A DNA stretch of 39,526 nt from positions 1 through 39,526 of the forward strand of contig MNEF01000026.1 of the NCBI GenBank assembly GCA_001917535.1. The letters run 5' to 3'. Every line of letters begins with the position of its first letter. Position 1 is the first letter of the stretch. The notes beneath the pieces are model-generated. The model was not told the DNA's origin. It saw only the letters and a list, made by a program, of their open reading frames with translations, and searched no databases. This DNA comes from Candidatus Rokubacteria bacterium 13_1_40CM_69_27 (GTDB taxonomy: Bacteria > Methylomirabilota > Methylomirabilia > Rokubacteriales > CSP1-6). This document shows positions 33,941-39,526 of this stretch, in pieces. A program made the position numbers and the translations under genes.

Positions 33941-35178
33941 CGAGGAGTTTTCCCGATCCGGTCATGGCCCTGGCCTTGTGGCGCTGAGCCACTGCCGCCG
34001 GGAGTCTGATAGTAGCGCGCCAGCCTCCGCACGGCGACGACCGCACCGAGTGTCAGGAGGATGAGAAAGGCCGCGCCCCCTGCGAGGCTACTGAGGTTGA
34101 GCCGTCCAAGCGAACCCCCGCCCTCGGCAGCACGTCGCCAGAGCTCGGGATAGGGCGTCAGCGAGAAGCCCGCATAGAGAGTGGCCGCATCCGCGGGATC
34201 GCGCACGAGCGGCCCCGCCTCGAGGTGAGCTGGCAGATTTTCTATCACGAGCTCCCAGCGCTGGCCGCCGTCGGCGCTCCGGTACAGACCGCGCTCCGTG
34301 GTGAGGACGATCGAGTTTCCGGAGGCGGCGATCCCGCGCACGGCGGTGTTCGATTCTGGAAGCGGCCGCCCTACGAGACGCCAGTGCTCGCCGCGGTCGT
34401 CGCTACGGAACAGCCGATCGGCTCCCGCGGCCCAGACCCGCGCCTGGTCACGGGAATCGACGGTAAGAATGTCGACATCGATGACGGGTAACCCGGTCGT
34501 CCGACTCACCCAGGTGCGCGCCCCGTCGGTGCTCGCCCAGATCTTCCCGCCGACGATCACGTAGACGGTTTCGGGGGGGCCAGGTGAGACAGCGAGTGCG
34601 GTCGTAGACCCCTCGGAGAGCCCGTCAGTGGCCGGTGACCACGACGCTCCCCAATCGTCGCTGCGAGACAGTCCGCGCCAGCCGGCCAGGTAGACGCGTC
34701 TGGCGACCGAGCCACGCACGATCGCGCGGGCCGGCGCCGCGTCGTCCGGGGCCGGCACCCTGCGCCAGCTATTCTCCTCGTCGGTCCGAAAGATGCCGGA
34801 GCCCGTCGAGACGAGCGCCCGCTGTCCCTCCGCATCGAACGCGGCCGCAAAGACGGCGCCGACGAGCACGGTCGGCGCTTCGACGCTCCAGTCGCGCCCT
34901 CCGTTCCGTGAGCGCAAGAGCCCGCTGTCCGTCGCCAGCAGCAAGTGGTTGGCGTCGATCGGGCTGATCGCCAGCGCGATGGCGCCGCCCACGAACCACC
35001 CCGCATTGGCGAGAAACCAGGTCGCGCCCTGGTCGCGCGAGCGGAAGAGCCCACCCCAGGCACTCGGGTCGTGAGCGCGCGCGGGACTCGACCAGAAGGC
35101 AAATAGAAACGCAAGCAGCAGAACGCACGGAAGCGGTCCGCGAAGTTGCAAGTGCGACGTATCGTGCGAGGACGCCAC
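33937..35178 (-). CDS. Secreted BNR/sortilin-type beta-propeller with C-terminal membrane anchor
   Basis: A 413-residue protein with a Sec signal (VLLLAFLFAFWSSPARA). It has repeated Asp-box (S-x-D-x-G-x-x-W) motifs: FRSRDQGATWF, LRSRNGGRDW, SRSDDWGASW, WASTDGARTW, FRSDDRGEHW and YRSADGGQRW. A membrane segment near the end (AAFLILLTLGAVVAV) is followed by a short basic tail. Six or seven repeats make one propeller. The topology is a surface or periplasmic propeller anchored in the membrane. Such propellers bind glycans, proteins or assemble complexes (compare YCF48/HCF136 and VPS10). No sialidase active site is visible. It lies downstream of the MBL-fold gene and overlaps the Vgb-like gene. 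Confidence 0.82.
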   Translation of the reverse strand: MASSHDTSHLQLRGPLPCVLLLAFLFAFWSSPARAHDPSAWGGLFRSRDQGATWFLANAGWFVGGAIALAISPIDANHLLLATDSGLLRSRNGGRDWSVEAPTVLVGAVFAAAFDAEGQRALVSTGSGIFRTDEENSWRRVPAPDDAAPARAIVRGSVARRVYLAGWRGLSRSDDWGASWSPATDGLSEGSTTALAVSPGPPETVYVIVGGKIWASTDGARTWVSRTTGLPVIDVDILTVDSRDQARVWAAGADRLFRSDDRGEHWRLVGRPLPESNTAVRGIAASGNSIVLTTERGLYRSADGGQRWELVIENLPAHLEAGPLVRDPADAATLYAGFSLTPYPELWRRAAEGGGSLGRLNLSSLAGGAAFLILLTLGAVVAVRRLARYYQTPGGSGSAPQGQGHDRIGKTPR

Positions 35179-35214
35179 GTGCCTGTGTCGCTCCGGGCTC
35201 CTCGGGCCCGAGCG

Positions 35215-35246
35215 GGCCTGGAACCAGCAGGCGCGGGTTCCAGGCC
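35215..35246 (-). terminator. Perfect 11-bp hairpin between MBL-fold and BNR genes
   Basis: GGCCTGGAACC (35215-35225) pairs perfectly with GGTTCCAGGCC (35236-35246) around a 10-base loop. It starts about 16 bases after the MBL-fold gene stop. There is no T-run on either side, so a classic intrinsic terminator is not certain. A processing or stability hairpin within the operon is equally possible. Confidence 0.4.
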
Positions 35247-35261
35247 GGGCCCAGACCTACC

Positions 35262-36530
35262 CTACGGCATGATCGTGTGGGGGGGCACCACTGCGATGGT
35301 GTTCTTGCACACGGTGGAGTCGATTCGGAAGAGAACCGTCATGCCGTTGACCGTGGTCGTGCCGGTCGCGACGTTGGTGGGAACATGGCTCGCCTCGCCC
35401 GGCGCCAGCACCAGCTGGGCAGCCCGTGAGCAGTTCCCGTTGGGGATCGTCCACCAGTTGGACGTGATGGGGTAATCCGCCGAGTACGAGAGCCGCTCGT
35501 GGGCCGCAAGGCAGTTGTTGAAGCTGTTCGAGGTCGACGTCAGGATGTAGCACTTCTCGTAGGCGAGGAACTGCTGGATCGAGTCCGTCTGCTGAATGTT
35601 CGCGACGTTCCAGTCCCGGATCCCCTCCCAGGACGAGTACGTGTCGCTGCCGAACACCAGCTCGCCGATGGCGGTGTGGACCTGCAGGAGCTGCGAGCCG
35701 TAGGTGTGGCCCCGGAACACGGGGTGGATGATCAGCCCCGGAGCGATCTCGTGTCGTCCGTTGACGATCACCGCCTTCCCGCTGAGGACCTTACCGAGGA
35801 TCTCCTGGACCGTCTGCGGCGGATACCCGCAGACAGGGCTCCGCGCGCAGAACTGCTGGGGCGGTCCCACCTGCATGCCCGTAAGCGGATTAAGGGTGTT
35901 CACCGCGCGGATGTGCCCGCCGTTGAACGAAACGGGGTAGTCGAGGAAGAAGTCGATCTGTTTGAGCTCCTCCTTCTGGATGTAAAGCGTCGCGTCCGGG
36001 AACGAGCTGAGCTGGCCGACATGGTCCCAGTGACCGTGTCCGGCCACGATCCTGGTGACATCTGCGGGGTTCAGCCCGATGGCCAGCATCTGGTCGCGGA
36101 GGTCGGCCCAGCAGCACGAGGTGTTCCAGTCGAAGATGTAGGCGAGCTGCTTCCAGCCGCTGTCGGCGAGCGTGATCTTGCCGTCCGGCCCCTTGATGAT
36201 CCCGACGTTCACCGGAAAGTCGATCCTGTTGATGTTATGCCGCGGATCCGTGCTTCCGACGATGAAGTCGCGATCCGGCATGAACGAGCCGAATGGTACA
36301 CCCGTGAACCGGCTGCTCTCGACGATCCACGCGGAGTGCAGCGGAGCGGCGGCGGCGCGTTCAGCGTCGCGCAGGAGATGTTCCCTCTTCTCGAAGCCTT
36401 GCTCCAGCGTTTGCGGCGGCCGCTTGGTCTTGTCCTCGTCGTCAGCGAGGAGCACCGGTGTCTTGACCGGAGCGCCGACCAGCATGAGCAGTCCGAGAGC
36501 CAACAGGGCGCGCATCAGTTTCCGCATCAT
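35262..36530 (-). CDS. Exported metallo-beta-lactamase-fold hydrolase (AHL-lactonase-like)
   Basis: A 422-residue protein of the MBL superfamily. A Sec signal (LMRALLALGLLMLVGAPVKT) is followed by a long N-terminal extension, then the metal site H165-G-H167-W-D169-H170 (VAGHGHWDHVGQLSSFPDA). Downstream motifs are LYIQKEELKQIDFF, HPVFRGHTYGSQLLQV and FGSDTYSSWE (bridging aspartate), which resemble N-acyl homoserine lactonases. Several cysteines (TSCCWADL, FCARSPVC, KCYIL, NNC, NCS) suggest disulfides in an exported protein. An ATG exists at 36560, but AGGAGG at 36544-36539 stands eight bases before the ATG at 36530, so I use that. The substrate is unproven; lactone or ester is likely. Confidence 0.83.
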   Translation of the reverse strand: MMRKLMRALLALGLLMLVGAPVKTPVLLADDEDKTKRPPQTLEQGFEKREHLLRDAERAAAAPLHSAWIVESSRFTGVPFGSFMPDRDFIVGSTDPRHNINRIDFPVNVGIIKGPDGKITLADSGWKQLAYIFDWNTSCCWADLRDQMLAIGLNPADVTRIVAGHGHWDHVGQLSSFPDATLYIQKEELKQIDFFLDYPVSFNGGHIRAVNTLNPLTGMQVGPPQQFCARSPVCGYPPQTVQEILGKVLSGKAVIVNGRHEIAPGLIIHPVFRGHTYGSQLLQVHTAIGELVFGSDTYSSWEGIRDWNVANIQQTDSIQQFLAYEKCYILTSTSNSFNNCLAAHERLSYSADYPITSNWWTIPNGNCSRAAQLVLAPGEASHVPTNVATGTTTVNGMTVLFRIDSTVCKNTIAVVPPHTIMP

Positions 36531-36659
36531 CTCTCTTTCCTCCTCACGAAATTTGCCCAATGCCCGCTTGTCTCTATTTTGACATTCCCCCTTTCACTGT
36601 GAGTCCTGACCGAACGTATCAACGGGAGTCACACAGCCGTCCTGCACCTCCCCCGACCC

Positions 36660-37292
36660 TCAGTTGGGCGGAAACTCCTCAGGCCAGAACTTGGCGCCCA
36701 CCTCTCTGATCCTGTTGCTTCCCTCGAGGCTCAGCGGGTGCGCGGCGAGCAGGTGATCATCGCTCCCGTCGTCGAACATCCTGAGCGCTTCGATGGCAGA
36801 CTTCTGGAAGAGGCGCACGGCAGCGAGGTACTCGTCGTGGGCGCGCTGGAGCGACAGCGGCGGCTGCAGCGCGAGGAGCCGCCTCTCGGCCCGTCGATAG
36901 GTTGCCAGCGCCTCGTCGACCCTGGTCTTGAGCTCTGCCCGACTCAGGTCCTGGATCTTGTAGAAGATCTCCCCGAGGCTCATGCGCATCGTGCTGCGCT
37001 CGACTTCACCGTGGATCGGCCAGAGTGCCTGAATGTAGGCCTCCTCGGCACGGGTAAGGGGCGGACGCGGCGGCGCTGGCGGCTGCGAACGCGCCGCCGT
37101 GGCGGATTGACTCGGGATCGTCATCTCCCGGACCAGGGCGAACGCGACAATCCCGAGACAGGTCAGGAGAGCGATCCCCAGCAGGACTGCCGTGACCCGA
37201 CGCCGCCACCGTGGGCTCGGCGGCAGCTTTATGAACAGCGCACGGGCCGTATCTCGAGACAGCCCGGAAAACGTCGCCTTGCTGCGAGCCAT
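36660..37292 (-). CDS. Membrane-anchored protein of unknown function
   Basis: A 210-residue protein that I do not recognise. It has a basic N-terminus (about residues 1-32), one membrane segment (VTAVLLGIALLTCLGIVAFA), a Pro/Ala-rich linker (RSQPPAPPRPPL), then a soluble domain of charged helices (EEAYIQALWPIHGEVERSTM, EALATYRRAERRLLALQPPL, LQRAHDEYLAAVRLFQKSAI) of possible coiled-coil type, and a conserved-looking end (GAKFWPEEFPPN). The soluble part would be periplasmic. It has its own good promoter (37366-37394) and is followed by the MBL-fold gene after 129 bp of lower-G+C DNA in which I see no gene. Confidence 0.75.
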   Translation of the reverse strand: MARSKATFSGLSRDTARALFIKLPPSPRWRRRVTAVLLGIALLTCLGIVAFALVREMTIPSQSATAARSQPPAPPRPPLTRAEEAYIQALWPIHGEVERSTMRMSLGEIFYKIQDLSRAELKTRVDEALATYRRAERRLLALQPPLSLQRAHDEYLAAVRLFQKSAIEALRMFDDGSDDHLLAAHPLSLEGSNRIREVGAKFWPEEFPPN

Positions 37293-37365
37293 GCCGCCTC
37301 GCTCATCCTGGACAGGAAGCCCGTGAAGCCCGAAAGTCGTAGGACCTTAGCCCGAACGCGTGGGT

Positions 37366-37394
37366 ACAGTATTCGGGCGGCTTTCCGTTGTCAA
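37366..37394 (-). promoter_or_regulatory. Sigma-70-type promoter for the 210-residue membrane protein gene
   Basis: On the minus strand a perfect TTGACA (37394-37389), a 17-base spacer and TACTGT (37371-37366). Transcription would start near 37359, about 65 bases before the ATG at 37292. Two tandem 16-bp repeats lie immediately upstream (37398-37429), in the position of an activator or UP-type site. Confidence 0.6.
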
Positions 37395-37397
37395 GAG

Positions 37398-37429
37398 CCG
37401 TCCGGTGTCAGACCCGTCCGGTGTCAGGC
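37398..37429. repeat. Two tandem 16-bp repeats next to a promoter
   Basis: CCGTCCGGTGTCAGAC (37398-37413) is followed directly by CCGTCCGGTGTCAGGC (37414-37429), differing at one base. Read on the minus strand, each is roughly GTCTGACACCGGACGG and the pair ends four bases before a consensus -35. They also lie just beyond the stop of the nickel permease gene. Confidence 0.75.
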
Positions 37430-37434
37430 CCGAC

Positions 37435-38244
37435 TTACTGGGGGGTCCACCGCGGATGGCCGGTAAAGAGGCCCTGGGCTATGCCGATACGATAGACGAG
37501 GAAGAGCCCGAACGCGAGGCTCAGGAGGCCGGAGGCGACGCGCAGGTGCCGGTCGAGGCGCGAGAGCCGCTTCGACGCGTATGTCAATGGTGCGGCGATC
37601 GCGACCGTGATCAACATCATCCCGACGACGGTGCCGATCCCGAAGAGCAAGAGGTAGGCGATGGCCCACCAAGGGTTCTGGATGGTGGCGAGAACGAGCA
37701 GGGCGACCGCCGCTGAGCCGGCCAGGCCGTGGACGAGGCCGACGACCAGCGGGCGAAGGACGTGGTAGAGACCGAGACGACCGAGCCGCCGGTCGAGCCA
37801 AGCCTGTGGCGTCTGATCCTCGCGGTGCCCGTGACTTTCCTGCTCGTGCCCGTGAGGGTGACTGTGGAAGTAGTCTCCGTGGCTGTGCAGGTGTGCGTGG
37901 AGCCCGCCGGCACGCTCTCTCCCTGACATGAAGGGGTCACGGATCCACCGCACGATCCCCGTCAGGTTCCACATCCCGAGCACGACCAGCATCAGGGCCA
38001 CCGCCATCTCCATCGTCAGGCCCAGGCTGGGCGGGATCACGACGCTGAAGAGGATGATGGCCCCGCCGACGGTGATGATGGTCAGGGTGTGCCCGATTCC
38101 CCACAAGCTCCCAATCAGGACGGCGTCCCGCATGGTGCGCTGCCTGGTCACGATCGTGCTGACGGCGATGACATGATCGGGGTCGGTCGCATGACGCATG
38201 CCGAGGAAGAAGCCCAACGCTATCAGGGAGAGAACAGTAATCAT
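37435..38244 (-). CDS. NiCoT-type nickel/cobalt permease
   Basis: A 269-residue membrane protein of the HoxN/NixA-related family. The nickel signature H-x4-D-H is at H18-D23-H24 (GMRHATDPDHVIAVSTI). GIGHTLTIITVGGAIILF and GLVHGLAGSAAVALLVLATI are the other conserved segments. A cytoplasmic histidine-rich loop (LHAHLHSHGDYFHSHPHGHE) follows the third or fourth segment. About seven membrane segments are visible. It would import Ni2+ and/or Co2+ at high affinity. It lies seven bases downstream of the ThDP scar stop, with no clear ribosome binding site, and opposes the NicO-type gene 5 kb away. Import and export genes in one cluster point to nickel homeostasis. Confidence 0.88.
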   Translation of the reverse strand: MITVLSLIALGFFLGMRHATDPDHVIAVSTIVTRQRTMRDAVLIGSLWGIGHTLTIITVGGAIILFSVVIPPSLGLTMEMAVALMLVVLGMWNLTGIVRWIRDPFMSGRERAGGLHAHLHSHGDYFHSHPHGHEQESHGHREDQTPQAWLDRRLGRLGLYHVLRPLVVGLVHGLAGSAAVALLVLATIQNPWWAIAYLLLFGIGTVVGMMLITVAIAAPLTYASKRLSRLDRHLRVASGLLSLAFGLFLVYRIGIAQGLFTGHPRWTPQ

Positions 38245-38250
38245 GCGGCG

Positions 38251-38373
38251 TCAGGGGAAGATCGAGAAGTCGGCCTCGGCGGCGGCCTCGATGACCGGGT
38301 TGACAGGATAGCCGATGAGGCACTGCACGCCCTCGCGTTTCAGAATGTCCGCCACCACCGCGGCTGCTTTCAC
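38251..38373 (-). pseudogene. ThDP-enzyme gene scar: in-frame internal deletion, both ends intact
   Basis: A 40-codon frame begins at GTG 38373 with the same leader as the full-length ThDP gene (VKAAAVVADILKREGVQ, then PVNPVIEAAAEAD) and passes directly into DFSIFP and TGA, which are exactly the last residues of that gene. Compared with 30250-31887, 1515 bases (505 codons) are missing between two copies of GTCG (30268-30271 and 31783-31786). The join in the scar falls on GTCG at 38269-38272. The four-base match at the join is the mark of a short-homology deletion. The cofactor glutamate and GDx26NN motif are gone, so it cannot be an enzyme. Confidence 0.85.
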
Positions 38374-38457
38374 GGCGCTCCTTCCTCTGGCTGGGTCGGT
38401 CCGGGCGTCAAGCATAGTACGGCATCCGGGGCCCTCCGCGCAGGGGGGCCACCCTCC

Positions 38458-38487
38458 TTGACAACGGCCGGGACTGGAGCATAGCGT
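38458..38487 (+). promoter_or_regulatory. Candidate promoter for the secreted unknown protein
   Basis: A perfect -35 TTGACA (38458-38463) has a weak -10 TAGCGT (38482-38487) 18 bases on. A perfect palindrome GGGATATCCC (38519-38528) lies between it and the ribosome binding site and could be an operator. Confidence 0.4.
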
Positions 38488-38564
38488 GCCGTCACTCTTC
38501 CCTGATGTGGGGTCAGGGGGGATATCCCGTCACGCTGACGTTCTCATCCGAGGGAGGACATGCA

Positions 38565-39347
38565 ATGGTGCACCGATGGGTCGCTCTCTTGTCCCTCGTC
38601 GGTCTGGCGCTGCTCGGGGGTCTGGCTTGGACGCCTCCGGCGTGGTCGGAGACTTTGGTCCAATCGACCTTGGACAGCCGGATCGCCCTGGCCTTCCGCG
38701 TGAAGGCGGAGGAGCTCCAGCGTTTGGTGCCGGCTTCTTGGCAGATCAGCCCCGCTGGCACCGGACCGTCCAAGGACGCCAATCTCACGGTGACCTTCGC
38801 CGAACGGCTGCTCGACCAGGACGGCCAGGGCAAGCCGGTCGCGGTGGCGACGTACCGGCTCGTGGCGCTCTCCACCCAGGTCAAACACCCGCAGACGGGT
38901 GAAGCGGGCCCGATGAGCATTCGGGTCTTCAGCAGCACTCCCGACGGGGTTCCGGGCTTTTATAAGACCGCAGTCCAGGCGACCGTCCGACGGGAGCAGA
39001 CGGTCAAGGGTATCGGCGTCGAGCCCGGCGCCGTGGTCGAGACGTGGGAGATGCGAAACGGTTCGGGGGGGACGATCGAGCTGAAGGTCCAATACACCCG
39101 GGCCACGCCGTCGCGAGCGAAAGGGGAAGCCAAACCCAGATCCAGCGTCGATCCGGCGATCTGGCGTATCTATCGGTTCGAGCAGGCCGTGGACGTGCTC
39201 AGGAGCATCCCGGCCGGCATCGACCGTGTGCAGAGCTACCAGCTTCGGGTGAACGTGCCCGAGATCGGCAAGCTGTTCGACGGTAGCGAACAGCTCGTGA
39301 GCATCTCCGCGGTTCCCGTGTACACGCGGCAGACGTTCCTGCCGTAA
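38565..39347 (+). CDS. Secreted protein of unknown function
   Basis: A 260-residue exported protein. A Sec signal (VALLSLVGLALLGGLAWTPP, then AWSET) precedes a domain of alternating strands: LAFRVKAEELQRLVPASWQI, VAVATYRLVALSTQV, GPMSIRVFSSTPDGVPGFYK, VVETWEMRNGSGGTIELKVQ, ending VSISAVPVYTRQTFLP. The layout recalls acetoacetate-decarboxylase-like beta-barrels, but I do not see the catalytic lysine pair, so the family stays open. AGGGAGGA at 38551-38558 fixes the start at ATG 38565 rather than earlier in-frame codons. It stands alone between the ThDP scar and a UbiD-type gene, with a hairpin after its stop. Confidence 0.75.
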   Translation: MVHRWVALLSLVGLALLGGLAWTPPAWSETLVQSTLDSRIALAFRVKAEELQRLVPASWQISPAGTGPSKDANLTVTFAERLLDQDGQGKPVAVATYRLVALSTQVKHPQTGEAGPMSIRVFSSTPDGVPGFYKTAVQATVRREQTVKGIGVEPGAVVETWEMRNGSGGTIELKVQYTRATPSRAKGEAKPRSSVDPAIWRIYRFEQAVDVLRSIPAGIDRVQSYQLRVNVPEIGKLFDGSEQLVSISAVPVYTRQTFLP

Positions 39348-39373
39348 CCGAAGACACAGTCCGGTCTGAGTCG

Positions 39374-39401
39374 CGGGCGTCGGGGCCATCCTCGGCGCCC
39401 G
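39374..39401 (+). terminator. Hairpin downstream of the secreted unknown protein
   Basis: CGGGCGTCGGGG (39374-39385) pairs with CCTCGGCGCCCG (39390-39401) around the loop CCAT, a 12-bp stem with two G-T pairs. It starts 27 bases after the stop at 39347. There is no T-run, so it may be a weak or factor-assisted terminator. Confidence 0.4.
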
Positions 39402-39444
39402 TGGAATCCTCCCGCGGCTCCCGGGCTTGAGACGGCCGGAGGAG

Positions 39445-39453
39445 TGATAGACT
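39445..39453 (+). promoter_or_regulatory. Extended -10 element for the UbiD-type gene
   Basis: TGATAGACT (39445-39453) is an extended -10 (TGn plus TAGACT), seven bases before the GTG at 39461. The GGAGGAG upstream of it (39438-39444) is too far from the GTG to be its ribosome binding site. A leaderless transcript is possible. Confidence 0.35.
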
Positions 39454-39460
39454 CCCGCCG

Positions 39461-39526
39461 GTGGGCACCGGGTTCCGCGAGTTTCTCAAGCAGCTCGAGG
39501 ACGCGGGCGAGCTCCTGCGTCTTCCG
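39461..39526 (+). CDS. UbiD-family decarboxylase (5' end only)
   Basis: The first 22 codons of a gene that runs off the right edge: GTG, then GTGFREFLKQLEDAGELLRL. The FREFLxxLEEAGEL pattern is the standard N-terminus of UbiD-family prenyl-FMN-dependent (de)carboxylases, which act on aromatic or alpha,beta-unsaturated acids. Nothing of the catalytic part is in the window. The identification rests on this short but characteristic stretch. Confidence 0.7.
   Translation, partial: MGTGFREFLKQLEDAGELLRLP

Noticed and set aside
36531-36560. Upstream ATG for the MBL-fold protein at 36560
   Set aside because: The added residues are charged and would bury the signal peptide. AGGAGG fits the ATG at 36530.
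1-39526. tRNA, rRNA, CRISPR, insertion sequence or phage genes
   Set aside because: I looked for repeat-spacer arrays, transposase motifs and tRNA-like cloverleaf ends and found none.

Overview
The window is high-G+C bacterial chromosomal DNA with dense, often overlapping genes (repeated ATGA or GTGA stop/start overlaps). It has no tRNA, rRNA, CRISPR array, phage gene or transposase that I can see. The mix of genes is what is typically seen in Candidatus Rokubacteria (NC10/Methylomirabilota-related) and some soil proteobacteria: family-2 amidohydrolases, luciferase-like (LLM) monooxygenases, lone family-5 solute-binding proteins, ThDP decarboxylases, and the first codons of a UbiD-type gene. 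That placement is inference from gene style, not a phylogenetic result.

Layout. 1-8.4 kb: the start of an amidohydrolase gene (minus) diverges from a three-gene RND efflux operon (two MdtB/MdtC-like permeases, then the membrane fusion protein). 8.4-10.35 kb: a hydroxyacid dehydrogenase/cupin pair diverges from a VOC-fold gene around a perfect 12-bp palindrome. 10.4-18.9 kb: two copies of a family-5 solute-binding protein (SBP) gene share a duplicated bidirectional promoter region. One copy heads an amidohydrolase operon and diverges from a Tat-type SBP plus D-aminoacylase operon. The other diverges from msrB. 19.4-26.2 kb: a minus-strand operon of seven intact genes plus one gene scar: ketopantoate-reductase-like, 2OG-Fe(II) oxygenase, split two-subunit ThDP decarboxylase, third SBP, alpha/beta hydrolase and LLM oxygenase. 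26.2-30.2 kb: RluA-type pseudouridine synthase, an F420-type LLM gene behind a 25-residue peptide, a RecQ helicase without a recognisable start codon, and a 19-residue lysine-rich peptide gene. 30.25-38.4 kb: a ThDP enzyme gene, then a NicO-type nickel/cobalt exporter, two beta-propeller proteins, a secreted metallo-beta-lactamase-fold protein, a membrane-anchored unknown and a NiCoT-type nickel permease, ending at a 40-codon deletion relic of a second copy of the same ThDP gene. 38.5-39.5 kb: a secreted unknown protein and the first 22 codons of a UbiD-family decarboxylase.

The most striking feature is a series of gene scars at operon positions. The ThDP relic (38251-38373) keeps its exact start and stop with the whole interior removed in frame. 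An LLM relic (21310-21404) keeps both ends out of frame. A MmgE/PrpD-CoA-transferase-like chimera sits at 16518-16726, a truncated alpha/beta hydrolase at 10412-10567, and a GAF-domain fragment at 19049-19261. Together they suggest that the catabolic operons of this genome erode by short-homology deletions that leave gene ends and translational-coupling junctions behind. The other items worth a check are the duplicated bidirectional SBP promoter, the permease-less SBPs, the small ORFs, and the nickel-transport cluster bounded by ThDP-gene direct repeats.
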